Of a stretch of DNA of 64,000 nt, positions 34,852 to 43,719 are shown piece after piece. The stretch lies in the NCBI RefSeq assembly GCF_039614765.1, contig NZ_CP154879.1, forward strand, positions 2,108,001 through 2,172,000. Reading direction: 5' to 3'. Each line of letters opens with the position of its first letter. Position 1 is the first letter of the stretch. The notes beneath the pieces were generated by a model. It made no database searches, had not been told where the DNA came from, and saw nothing but the letters and a program-made list of their open reading frames with translations. Source of the DNA: Castellaniella sp. MT123. GTDB taxonomy: Bacteria; Pseudomonadota; Gammaproteobacteria; Burkholderiales; Burkholderiaceae_B. Position numbers and translations under genes: made by a program.

Positions 34852-36198
34852 TCACATCGGCTGGACACGGGGGCGAGCCAGGGTCTCGGCCATCAGGGCG
34901 ACCACCATCAGGAATACCAGCGAGGTCAGGAAATAGCCCAGGCTGGCATCGTGCGACTGGTACGCGGGGAAGTAAGCCGAACGCAGCAACTGCATGCCAT
35001 GCGCGAACGGCGACCAGAGCACCCACGGACGCAATTGCTCCGGAAACTGTTCCGATACGAAAAAGACGGACGCGAAGATCTGCAGAAAACGTTCGATAAT
35101 CGGCGCAAGCCGCAGAAAGAAGCGCCAGAAAGTCGCGATCGTTCCGAACAGCAACCCCATCGCCGCGCCGCAACACCCCATCAGAACGACGAAAAGCATG
35201 AAGCCGGCCCAGCTGACCGGCAAGGTAATGAGGCCTAGCGCGTGGCCCGCGCCGATCAGCACCGCGAACACCACCAGATAGACCGACACATAGATCAGCG
35301 ACTGCACCAGCGCGCACATCAAGGGCGTGACGCCCTGGAAGTTCAGCAGGCCGCGGGCCGACACATAGGCCGTGCTGCTCCGGAAGGCGATCTGCCGGAA
35401 CATGATCCAGGTCGTCGCTCCCAACAGCGCGAACGTCTGCACGTCCATGCCCATGATGTAATGCGTACCCATCAGGATATACAGCGACGAAATCAAGGTC
35501 AGCAGCACCACGGGACCGACCAGTGCCCACACCAAAGCGATGCGGCTCTCGCCCTGCATCTCACGCAACTGATAGATGAACATCGCCATCAGCGTGCGCC
35601 CGGCTGGCCGGACCTTGCCGGCCATGTCCGGCGGGCGCCCTTCGTGCAAGACGCGCAACCGGTCCCGCAGGATCGCCAGATCGCCCGCTTCGTCCTGCTC
35701 CACCTCGATTTCCAGCGCAATGTCGTTGCGTGACGCATGGCGCCGCGCTTCACGCGCCTCGTCCTGCTTGCGTCGCTCCACACGCCGCGCATGCGCCACG
35801 GCCAGGCGCTCGTCCTCGGCCACCAGCTTGGCCGGCATGTAGCCCGGCTCGAATACCGCCACGCCCGCGCGGATGTCCTGTTCCAGGAGGCGCACGATGA
35901 TGCGCAGGCGCCGCCGGGAAAAACCGGCCAGGTTTTCGTCGACCGCGCTGCGCGCGATCTCCGCCTCCAGCTCCGCCTGCACCGCCTCATACACCGCCCG
36001 CCGGGCTGCCACGGAATCGTGCGGCTCGCCCTGCAAGCGGGCAATCAGGGGTTTGAACAGCACGGCCGGCGTGGCCCTGGCTTCGAACAGCGCGGCCGGA
36101 TCCAGCCGCCAGTCGGCGACCCCGGACCCTACCGTATAGTTCCCGTCTTCTCGGCGCGATCGCCAGCCTTTGATCCGCTCCTCGTTGCTCTTCGACAT
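34852..36198 (-). CDS. vexB: VexB/KpsM-like ABC-2 permease with a long cytoplasmic N-terminal domain
   Basis: A 448-residue protein; KpsM/VexB permeases are about 260. Residues 1-200 are hydrophilic and helical (AARRAVYEAVQAELEAEIAR; basic/acid-rich 125-180), while about 205-448 are the permease with six hydrophobic helices and ABC-2 features (PLMCALVQSLIYVSVYL; LVFLMVVALMAETLARPR). The extension precedes the first membrane helix and so lies on the cytoplasmic side, where the ATPase docks. It starts 1 bp after the vexA stop. Function: inner-membrane channel for the capsule polymer. Confidence 0.87.
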   Translation of the reverse strand: MSKSNEERIKGWRSRREDGNYTVGSGVADWRLDPAALFEARATPAVLFKPLIARLQGEPHDSVAARRAVYEAVQAELEAEIARSAVDENLAGFSRRRLRIIVRLLEQDIRAGVAVFEPGYMPAKLVAEDERLAVAHARRVERRKQDEAREARRHASRNDIALEIEVEQDEAGDLAILRDRLRVLHEGRPPDMAGKVRPAGRTLMAMFIYQLREMQGESRIALVWALVGPVVLLTLISSLYILMGTHYIMGMDVQTFALLGATTWIMFRQIAFRSSTAYVSARGLLNFQGVTPLMCALVQSLIYVSVYLVVFAVLIGAGHALGLITLPVSWAGFMLFVVLMGCCGAAMGLLFGTIATFWRFFLRLAPIIERFLQIFASVFFVSEQFPEQLRPWVLWSPFAHGMQLLRSAYFPAYQSHDASLGYFLTSLVFLMVVALMAETLARPRVQPM

Positions 36199-36199
36199 G

Positions 36200-37357
36200 C
36201 TATTGGGCTGGCGCGGGCGCGCCGGCGCCCGTATCGTTGTCGATGTTCTTCGTGGCGCTGAAGCCCGCGCTCATCGTGAAGCGGAAGGCCGACAGGACCT
36301 TCTGCACCTGCGTGAACGGCGCGTCCGAAATATAGATCGCCTGGCCTTCGTGCACTGTGAATTCGCGCGCCAGCGCCACCTGCTCCGGACGGGTCAGGTC
36401 AAACTGGTAGACCACAGGCAGCTTGTCCGGCTTGCCGGCCACCCCGGCCTTTGCGGGTGTGAACAGGAACACGGAACGCGGATCCGCCAGCTTGTCGTCC
36501 AGCCCCCTGGAATCGGCCAGCGCATCCAGCACGCTGTAATTGCGCTTGCTGATGGCCACGCGCCCTTGGGTGCCAGCCGCTCCCAGCACGGTCAGGAACT
36601 CCTTGGAGTCATAAACGGTAATGACATCGCCCGATCGCAACAGGATGTCGTTGTTCTGGTTCCGGTAGATATCCGACAGCCGCACCGACGCCACCTGCTT
36701 GTCGCGGCGCAGGCTGATGATCAGTTGCTCGGGATTCTCCTGTACCGGCGCCGCCTGCGCCAGCGCGCTGCTCAGGCGCTGGGAGGTCTGCGTGATGGGA
36801 TACATGCCGGGCTTGGTCAGGTTTCCCTGCACCGTCACCACCTGCCCGCGTTCGTCGGCAGCGCGTGTCACACTGACGTCGGCGCCCACGACAAGCTTGC
36901 TCAGGCGCGCCATCACGGCGTCATGCAGCTGTCCGAGGGTCAGGCCCTCGGCCTGAAATTTGCCGAGGATGGGAAACGAGACATGGCCCGAACGGTCGAT
37001 TTCATGGTTTCCCAGGTCGCTCACGCCGGACGGGTCCGCCGCGAACACGCCCAGGTCACCGCGCTCCCACACCTTGATGTTGATGCCGTCGCCAGGCACC
37101 AGCTGGTCGAATCCCGCTTGCGTCAGGTCGCGGTAGCGTACGGGAAAATTGGCCACCTCGGGATCCCGGCTCTGCTGTGCAAGTTCGCGCGACACGGGCA
37201 TCACGATGACGTCCTTGTCATCGTGAGCCCCCATCATTTCACTTAGCATGGGGCCGGACCGCGGAAGTTGACAACCCGTGAGTGTCAGTGCGGCAAGCAG
37301 CAGCATGGTCAGGGTCGTGTGGCGCCGCGCGTTCAGGGTCAGGGCTTTCATTTGCAT
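36200..37357 (-). CDS. vexA: VexA/KpsD-Wza-type outer-membrane polysaccharide export lipoprotein
   Basis: A 385-residue lipoprotein: signal peptide with lipobox LTLTGC (Cys near residue 29), then the polysaccharide export domain (LVPGDGINIKVWERGDLGVF) and SLBB-type domains (GNLTKPGMYPITQTSQRLSS; LLRSGDVITVYDSKEFLTVLG). The C-terminal segment includes a helix-like stretch and an Ala/Pro tail. It forms the outer-membrane channel for the capsule, working with VexD. A 117-bp gap with a hairpin repeat separates it from the tviE-like gene upstream, so it may be the first gene of an export sub-operon. Confidence 0.9.
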   Translation of the reverse strand: MQMKALTLNARRHTTLTMLLLAALTLTGCQLPRSGPMLSEMMGAHDDKDVIVMPVSRELAQQSRDPEVANFPVRYRDLTQAGFDQLVPGDGINIKVWERGDLGVFAADPSGVSDLGNHEIDRSGHVSFPILGKFQAEGLTLGQLHDAVMARLSKLVVGADVSVTRAADERGQVVTVQGNLTKPGMYPITQTSQRLSSALAQAAPVQENPEQLIISLRRDKQVASVRLSDIYRNQNNDILLRSGDVITVYDSKEFLTVLGAAGTQGRVAISKRNYSVLDALADSRGLDDKLADPRSVFLFTPAKAGVAGKPDKLPVVYQFDLTRPEQVALAREFTVHEGQAIYISDAPFTQVQKVLSAFRFTMSAGFSATKNIDNDTGAGAPAPAQ

Positions 37358-37382
37358 AAGATCATTCCACTTCAGCCGCTTG

Positions 37383-37438
37383 AAAAAACCCCCACGCTGC
37401 GCCTTCGGCTTGCTGCCCCCAAGGGGGCGCTTTTTGCC
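37383..37438. repeat. C-rich/G-rich intergenic hairpin repeat (Burkholderiales type)
   Basis: On the plus strand: AAAAAACCCCCACGCTGCG, then a CTTCGG turn, then TTGCTGCCCCCAAGGGGGCG and CTTTTT. On the minus strand the GCCCCCTTGGGGGC core is followed later by GTGGGGGTTTTTT. Repeats of this form are common between genes of Alcaligenaceae and related families and can act as terminators. Here it sits inside the capsule cluster, between the tviE- and vexA-like genes, so it may lower export-gene expression or separate two transcripts. Confidence 0.65.
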
Positions 37439-37474
37439 TTAGGGCGGCCTGGCGGCAAAAAGAGCGATCGCCAA

Positions 37475-39532
37475 TCACGCTCGCATCAGGTGCATGGACG
37501 GCGCGAGATCGATGCGATCGTTGTTCCCGGACAGGTCGGGCATGCACAGGCTCAGGAACTTGGTGAGCATTGCCTCCAGCGAAAACAGCTTCTGTGCCCG
37601 GCGACGGCTATGCACCCTCAAGTCCTCATTGCTGTGCGCCTTATCCACCATCGATGTGACCTTCTCGCACGCCTCATGCAGGTCCGGATGAACGACGTCG
37701 CTGAGCAGGTGGCCCGTCTCGTTTTCCACGAAGCACTCGCCCGCGCCGCCGGCCGGCGTCGAGATCACGGGAACCCCCAGCAACTGGGCCTCGATCAGCA
37801 CGTTCGGCAAACCTTCGTAGCGCGACAGCAGCACGCTGGCGTCCATCTGCGAATACCAATAGCCGACATGGTTGGACAAGCCCACCAGCAACAGCCGGTC
37901 GGTCACGTGCAGCTCTTGCGCCAGCGCCTCGATGTTCTCGCGCAAGCGCCCGTCTCCCACGATGACAAAGCGCGCATGCGGGCGTTCCTTCAGATACAGC
38001 GCGGCCAGCTTGATCCACAGCTGTGGCCGCTTGTCCGGTTCCAGCCGGAACACGCCGCCGATCGTCTCCGTAGCGTTGTCCGTGCTGGCATGAAAGGCCT
38101 TCCACATTGCCTTGTCGGCGGCCGACGCATCGGTCGGCAGGTCGGGCACGCCGTTGTACAGAATGTGGAAGCGCTCGATCGGAATGTCCAGCCATTCCGA
38201 GTAGGCTTGCGCAGCCTTGCGGCTGTTGCTGACGAAGACCACGCCCGGCACCTGGGCCAGGGCCTGATACAGTTCCGGATACTCCTCGCGGAAGCGATCC
38301 TTGCGGATGTTCGGCGGCAAACCACGGAACACCAGGTGGATGGTCGGCGTGCCCGCCAGCAACGCCGCCAGCGCGCCAAACAGGCAGGTGCCGTCCTGCC
38401 ACAGGCTCACCACATCGAACGGGTTGGCCCGCAACACCGGCGCAAGTCGCGTCACGCCATAGTGGACAGGCGGGGGCAATTGTTCCAGCAAACGGACCAG
38501 GCTTCCTTCGGGAACGGTCTGGTGAGACACCGAAATGGCCGGCAGCCGGTTGATCTCCGTGACCGGAATGTGCGCTTTGACCAGGACGGGAAGGAAAAAA
38601 TCATCCTGCTTCTTGGGCGATCCCGTCGGTTCGGTGTGCTGTTTGACCAGCACTTCGACCTTCTTGGGCCGCAGAGGAATATCGGCGGAAGGCCGCCGGC
38701 GGCGAGATTTGGCCATGCGGGTCAACTCGCCGGCCAGGCGCGTCAGTTGCCGTTCGGCGCCGCCGGGGCCCAGGCTGCCGGTGACCAGCGCCACGGAAAC
38801 GGACTTGTCCAGCCCATGCTCGGCGATCTTCCGGTTGCGAAAGTGCAGGATCGCATGTTTCATCGACACGATCCGGACGTCTTTTCCCGCCAGCGCGTCT
38901 TCGGATTCGAAGCGCTGGTAGAACGCATAGTCGCTTGCCAGCCCCTCGGCGAGTTCGGCCGCCTTGCTGCCGGGCGCCAGGTGTTTGACCACCGGCGCGA
39001 TCACTTCGAACGCGTCAGCCAGCAAGCCGCGTTTGCGCAGGCGCTTGGCAAACTCGGCACGCATGTTGCGGTCCGTATGTTGCAATATCAACCGGCGGAA
39101 CAACGCGTCGGACTGTTCGTGCGCATGGATGTCGCCCAGCAGCTTCGCCCGCGCGAACAGGCGCTCGGAAGTACTCCCTGACTCGGGCAGATGGCGATCG
39201 ACCAGCGCCAGCGCCTCTTCGATGTGCCGTTCCTTCACGAGGCGCGTGGCGCAATGGCGGACGATCTGCAGATCGTCCGGGCATTCCTGCAACAAGGTCG
39301 CCCATTGCTCGGCCATGCCTTCGTTCAGACCCGCCAGCTCTTGCAATCGAAGAAGAAGGAAGCGGACCTTCGAGTCCTCCATGTGATCCTCGGCCAGCGC
39401 CCGCGCCCGAGTCAGATTCTCCTGTGCAACTTGAACCCGTCCCGACCCTGCAACGATGTCCGCCAACTGCGCTTGAACCTGTCGAAGATCGGACGGGGCG
39501 TCCACTTGCTGGGCAACCAGCGGCGCACTCAT
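37475..39532 (-). CDS. tviE: TviE-like GT4 glycosyltransferase with N-terminal TPR region
   Basis: A 685-residue protein (TviE of Salmonella Typhi is about 578). The ATG at 39532 overlaps the tviD stop as ATGA and follows GGAGG. Residues about 1-250 are helical repeats. The GT-B part includes VALVTGSLGPGGAERQLTRL (donor/acceptor glycine loop), HIVFRGLPPN-like segments, HILYNGVPDLP and the EX7E motif in EGLPNVLIEAQLLGVPVIST. It should polymerise the N-acetyl-hexosaminuronic acid backbone on the cytoplasmic face. Position after tviD and before vexA is the same as in the Vi locus. Confidence 0.85.
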   Translation of the reverse strand: MSAPLVAQQVDAPSDLRQVQAQLADIVAGSGRVQVAQENLTRARALAEDHMEDSKVRFLLLRLQELAGLNEGMAEQWATLLQECPDDLQIVRHCATRLVKERHIEEALALVDRHLPESGSTSERLFARAKLLGDIHAHEQSDALFRRLILQHTDRNMRAEFAKRLRKRGLLADAFEVIAPVVKHLAPGSKAAELAEGLASDYAFYQRFESEDALAGKDVRIVSMKHAILHFRNRKIAEHGLDKSVSVALVTGSLGPGGAERQLTRLAGELTRMAKSRRRRPSADIPLRPKKVEVLVKQHTEPTGSPKKQDDFFLPVLVKAHIPVTEINRLPAISVSHQTVPEGSLVRLLEQLPPPVHYGVTRLAPVLRANPFDVVSLWQDGTCLFGALAALLAGTPTIHLVFRGLPPNIRKDRFREEYPELYQALAQVPGVVFVSNSRKAAQAYSEWLDIPIERFHILYNGVPDLPTDASAADKAMWKAFHASTDNATETIGGVFRLEPDKRPQLWIKLAALYLKERPHARFVIVGDGRLRENIEALAQELHVTDRLLLVGLSNHVGYWYSQMDASVLLSRYEGLPNVLIEAQLLGVPVISTPAGGAGECFVENETGHLLSDVVHPDLHEACEKVTSMVDKAHSNEDLRVHSRRRAQKLFSLEAMLTKFLSLCMPDLSGNNDRIDLAPSMHLMRA

Positions 39533-42009
39533 GCCGCCTTCCTCCGGTTGAGCTTCTCGATCCACACCGAGCAGCGCTCGATGTAACGGTCGAACTGCGC
39601 CGGACTATCGGAACGCTCCCGCAGTTTTTTCCAGTACGGCAAGGCCTGCTCGAAGCGGCACAGGCGCATGGCGCCCACGGCTGCCAAACGCAGGCCGACG
39701 GGATCGTCGGGCACGAGATTCACGATGCGCTCGCCCAGCGCCAGGCGCTCGGTCGTGCTCGACGATTCCAGCGCGCGCGCTTCGGCGTACAGATAGGCCA
39801 GGATGCGCCGCTTTTCGTGAGCGACTTCCGCCATCTCGGGCCACGACTGGGCGACGCGGTCGAGCAGGTTCCAGGCGGCCTGATGATCCCCCTGGGACAG
39901 AATCTGGCGGGCGCCGCGAATCGCACGCGGGCCCAGCCTGCCGAGCTGGCGCTGCGCTTCGTCCCTGGCACTCTGGTCGGCGGACGAATGGGCGAACACG
40001 TCCTTGTACGCGTCGATGGCTTCGCCGAACCAGCCACCGTTGAACGCGACCCGCGCATAGTGCAGCTTGGTGCTGAGCGGCGCGGACTCGCCAGCGGCGG
40101 CCCGCCCCAGATGCCGCATCGCGGTCTTCTTGTCCCCCAGCGCATCGGCGGCGCGGCCGCGCATGGCGTGCAGCTCGGGGAAATCCACATGGGTGTCGAT
40201 GGCCAGGTTGGTCAGGTCGATCACTTCCTTGTAATTGCCAGCCACCAGCGCGGCGCGAACACCCAAGCGCATCGCGCGCTCAAACGCCCGCTGCGCCCGC
40301 ACACCGGCCAACTCGTGGGGATTCAGCAGACGGTGCGCGCAGACGCGCTCGGCCGCGTCGCGCAGGCGTCCTTCCTCCAGCGCGCGATTGCCTTCCTCGG
40401 ACCAGGTTGAAGACTGCGTCCGCAGCCATGCGCCGATTTCCTCCTGCTCGCTCTTGGCCAGGCCGCAAGACGCCGCCAGCGTTGCCGCGGCCATGATGCA
40501 ACCTCGCCACGAGGCTTCCTTGACCAGTTCCAGAACGTCGGCGTCCTCCAGCGCGGGATGCTCCGAGGCCAGGTCCCGCAGCGCGTCGCGGTCGCCAGCC
40601 AGCAATCGATCACGCCACAGCACCGCAAAGCCGCGCCCATGACCGGGGAGCACCGCGCGGACCTCATGAACCCAGCGGATGGCCGCTTCCATGTCGCCAG
40701 CGGCCTGCAGCAACGCAAGCACCGTGTCGGCCGCTTCGACCGCCGTCGCGTCCCGAGGCGAGGAGATACGGAACAACTGCTTCCAGAAGCCCAGGCTTTC
40801 GTCCATGTAGCCCAGATGGCCAGCGGACACCGCCGCGATCCGGACGATTTCCGGCGTTTCGATCTCGTCGCCCAGCAGGCTGGCAGCCAACGAGTACGCC
40901 ACGTCATGACAACCCAGCTTGAACTTGTTTCGCATCAGGATGTGTTCGGCCTTGCTGCCCGATGCCTGGACGCCATCCATGCCGCCCAGCAGCGCCAGCG
41001 AGCCCTCGTAATCGCCCAGTTCTTCCTGGATCCGCGAGAGCAGCAACACGTGATCGGGCAGCTGGGGGTAGCGGCGAAGCACTTCGCGCACGCGGCACGA
41101 GGCATCTCGCAGGTCGCCGGAATCCCAGAGCTTTTCGATGCGCTCGACGCTCTCGTCGGCGGCAAGTTTTGGCACCACAGGCTGCGGGGTGGACGTGCCC
41201 ATCCTCGGACGTATGAAGTTTTTGTACCAGTCCGTGTACAGGCGCTCGGCAAAGACCGGGGTGTAGTGCGTCAGGTCGAGCCCGCCGTCCTCCATCGCGT
41301 CGGCCTGGCCGATCTTGTTCATCAGCGGCGTCGGATCGTAGCAAGGCACGCCGGTGCGCTGGGCGGCGGCGGTCACGGCAGCGATCAGTTGCGCCCGCTG
41401 TTCGATAGCCACGTTGTCCGGCGTAGTGGCGTTGACATGCGTGACGAACACCACCTTGTCCCTATCCAGCAGCTCGATGAGCTGACGCATTTCCTGCTCG
41501 ATCTCCTCGTCGGTCTGATCGCGCTTGATGATGCGCGCGAGCAAGTCTCGGTCGTCCGCGTTGAGGCTCTTGAAGACCGGATCCTCGTCCAGCATGGCGC
41601 GACGCTCGACAAGACATTGGGCATTGGCCATGGACCAGAACTGGCGGGTACGCGCCCGATCGGCGAAGAACTCGCTGAAATAGCGGACCAGGTAGTTGGA
41701 TTGGATGGGAAAGCCGTCAATGGTCAGGAGCTTGCGCGAAGACAGCTCGACCATGTACAGGTCGGCCGGCTTGTGCGTGCCGCGGCGAGCCTGCTCGCCA
41801 TTCGAAGGCCGGAAGATCACGCGCTGGACGTCGGCGGGTATGTCGGCCTGGCCGAACATGAATCGCGCCTGTTGAAGCGCTTCGGCAGCCGTATGCACAA
41901 AACCGTAGTTGCGGCCGAGCTGCAAGTTGATCGGGTAGCGTCCCAGGGCATCGCGCAGCGGCGTATGGATGCGGCAGGTTCCTATCGGAGCGATGGCAAA
42001 GACAGTCAT
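39529..42009 (-). CDS. tviD: TviD-like protein (SGNH/GSCFA-like O-acetyltransferase domain plus TPRs)
   Basis: An 826-residue protein, very close in length to TviD (831). The N terminus (FAIAPIGTCRIHTPLRDALG) has a GTCR motif with Cys12 at the place of an SGNH/GSCFA nucleophile, and GGLDLTHYTPVFAERL (about residue 255) supplies a DxxH block, together forming an esterase/acyltransferase-like domain (1-270). Residues 280-826 are TPR-like helices. TviD is required for Vi O-acetylation. AGGAGAG precedes the ATG. The gap to tviB is only 39 bp and contains no trace of tviC. Confidence 0.82.
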   Translation of the reverse strand: MTVFAIAPIGTCRIHTPLRDALGRYPINLQLGRNYGFVHTAAEALQQARFMFGQADIPADVQRVIFRPSNGEQARRGTHKPADLYMVELSSRKLLTIDGFPIQSNYLVRYFSEFFADRARTRQFWSMANAQCLVERRAMLDEDPVFKSLNADDRDLLARIIKRDQTDEEIEQEMRQLIELLDRDKVVFVTHVNATTPDNVAIEQRAQLIAAVTAAAQRTGVPCYDPTPLMNKIGQADAMEDGGLDLTHYTPVFAERLYTDWYKNFIRPRMGTSTPQPVVPKLAADESVERIEKLWDSGDLRDASCRVREVLRRYPQLPDHVLLLSRIQEELGDYEGSLALLGGMDGVQASGSKAEHILMRNKFKLGCHDVAYSLAASLLGDEIETPEIVRIAAVSAGHLGYMDESLGFWKQLFRISSPRDATAVEAADTVLALLQAAGDMEAAIRWVHEVRAVLPGHGRGFAVLWRDRLLAGDRDALRDLASEHPALEDADVLELVKEASWRGCIMAAATLAASCGLAKSEQEEIGAWLRTQSSTWSEEGNRALEEGRLRDAAERVCAHRLLNPHELAGVRAQRAFERAMRLGVRAALVAGNYKEVIDLTNLAIDTHVDFPELHAMRGRAADALGDKKTAMRHLGRAAAGESAPLSTKLHYARVAFNGGWFGEAIDAYKDVFAHSSADQSARDEAQRQLGRLGPRAIRGARQILSQGDHQAAWNLLDRVAQSWPEMAEVAHEKRRILAYLYAEARALESSSTTERLALGERIVNLVPDDPVGLRLAAVGAMRLCRFEQALPYWKKLRERSDSPAQFDRYIERCSVWIEKLNRRKAA

Positions 42010-42048
42010 TCAGGGTCTCTCCTGTAGTGATGGGTAACGGGCGTGGAC

Positions 42049-43326
42049 TTAGAGAGTCCAGTACGAGAGGTCGGTCGGAAGCCGTTTCGTGTCCAGGACG
42101 GACTTCAAGTCGCACACCATCCCGCCGGTCTTGACCAGTTGCGGCAGGTCGCCCCAGATGGAGTCCATGGTTTCGTCATGCGGCACAGCCAGGATCAAGA
42201 CGTCCATGTCACAGAACTGGTCACGCCCAACGAGCTTGATGCCGTACTCATGCTCCATCTGGTCCGGATCGGCCATCGGATCACAAGCGACCGGGGTAAT
42301 GCCGTATTGGCCAAGAGCGTTGTAGAGATCGACGACCTTCGAGTTCCGAATGTCGGGGACGTTCTCCTTGAACGTCATGCCCAGGATGCCAACACGGGTT
42401 TTCACGTTCAGGCGGCCATTGCGCGCCAGGGTCTGCACCAGGCGCGAGGCGACATGCGAGGCCATGCCGTCGTTGATACGACGGCCCGACAAAATAACTT
42501 CGGGGTGATAGCCCAGTTCCTGGGCTTTGGACGTCAGGTAATACGGATCGACGCCGATGCAATGGCCGCCCACCAGGCCCGGCGTGAACTTCAGGAAGTT
42601 CCACTTGGTACCGGCGGCCGCCAGAACCTCCGAGGTGCGAATGCCGACCAGATCGCAGATCTTCGACACCTCGTTCATCAGGGCGATATTGATATCGCGC
42701 TGCGTGTTCTCCAGCACTTTTGCCGCCTCGGCCACCTTGATGGAGGAGGCGCGGTGCACGCCCGCGTCAATAATCCGTTCGTAAACCCCGGCAATCACTT
42801 CCAGCGATTCCGCATCCTGGCCGGAGACGATCTTGACGATTTTCTCGAGCGGATGCTCGCGGTCGCCCGGATTGATCCGTTCCGGGCTGTAGCCGAGTTT
42901 GAAGTCGATGCCGCAGCGCAGGCCCGACGCCTTTTCAAGCTCGGGGCCGCAGATTTCTTCCGTGGCACCGGGGTGAACGGTCGATTCGAACACCACGATG
43001 CAGCCGGGACGCAGCACGGAACCTATCGACTGGCAAGCCCGGACCAGCAAGGAAAAATCGGGATTATTCTTCTCATCGACAGGCGTCGGGACGGCCACCA
43101 CGAAAAAGCTGCACCCCTGCAATTCCTGCAGCTGGTCGGTGAACTGCAAGGTCGACGCAAGCAATACGTCGCGTTCGATCTCGCCGGTCCAGTCATCTCC
43201 CTCTTTCAGCCGTGCGATTCTCCGCTTGTCCACATCGAAGCCTACGACATCGAAGCATCTGGAAAATGCCACCGCCACGGGCAGGCCGACATATCCGAGG
43301 CCACACACTGCAATTTTCTTTACCAC
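42049..43326 (-). CDS. tviB: UDP-N-acetylglucosamine 6-dehydrogenase (TviB/WbpO type)
   Basis: A 425-residue NAD-dependent enzyme of the UDP-glucose/GDP-mannose dehydrogenase family. The Rossmann motif KIAVCGLGYVGLPVAVAF is at the N terminus, PTPVDEKNNPD and EICGPELE follow, and the catalytic Cys lies in GGHCIGVDPYYLTSKA (about residue 262). It makes UDP-GlcNAcA from UDP-GlcNAc, the first step of the Vi pathway. It is the first gene of the capsule operon. The next step in Salmonella, epimerisation to UDP-GalNAcA by TviC, has no gene here. Confidence 0.92.
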   Translation of the reverse strand: MVKKIAVCGLGYVGLPVAVAFSRCFDVVGFDVDKRRIARLKEGDDWTGEIERDVLLASTLQFTDQLQELQGCSFFVVAVPTPVDEKNNPDFSLLVRACQSIGSVLRPGCIVVFESTVHPGATEEICGPELEKASGLRCGIDFKLGYSPERINPGDREHPLEKIVKIVSGQDAESLEVIAGVYERIIDAGVHRASSIKVAEAAKVLENTQRDINIALMNEVSKICDLVGIRTSEVLAAAGTKWNFLKFTPGLVGGHCIGVDPYYLTSKAQELGYHPEVILSGRRINDGMASHVASRLVQTLARNGRLNVKTRVGILGMTFKENVPDIRNSKVVDLYNALGQYGITPVACDPMADPDQMEHEYGIKLVGRDQFCDMDVLILAVPHDETMDSIWGDLPQLVKTGGMVCDLKSVLDTKRLPTDLSYWTL

Positions 43327-43719
43327 GGGGAACCCTCACTGTTTTGGTCGTGTCGCAGACACTAGAAATCGACACCCGCAGACAAGGAACTCGCCATCAA
43401 ATCGAAATACGTTGACCGTTTACGGGCGGACATATAGATAAAAATGATTCCGGCTCAGTACCCAGCCAAAAGGCTCGGTAACAAACCACTGAATCCTAGA
43501 AGGGCCGAACAGCAAATTTATTTCTAAAAATTTTCATTGCCGTTGAAATGAATCAGGGGTAACCAATAATAAACCCCCTGGTATAACCTAAAAAATTGGA
43601 TCTCTACGACATACACCGAAACATAAAAAGCCGAATGCATGTTAGAAAATATTAAAAATGGTTTTTCTTGGTCTGTCTTAATCAGCATGAAACATACTTA
43701 TGCAACCTCGAGAGCTTCC
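43327..43719. other. AT-rich region upstream of the capsule operon
   Basis: About 390 bp with no credible gene and clearly lower GC than its neighbours (long A/T stretches at 43500-43640). It contains a hairpin CAGGGGT...ACCCCCTG at 43554-43580. It must hold the tviB promoter on the minus strand, but no clear ops/JUMPstart element or tviA-like regulator gene is present. Low GC suggests foreign DNA or a silencer-binding zone. Confidence 0.45.

Noticed and set aside
43327..43719. ops/JUMPstart element before the capsule operon
   Set aside because: No GGCGGTAG-type core was found on the minus strand.
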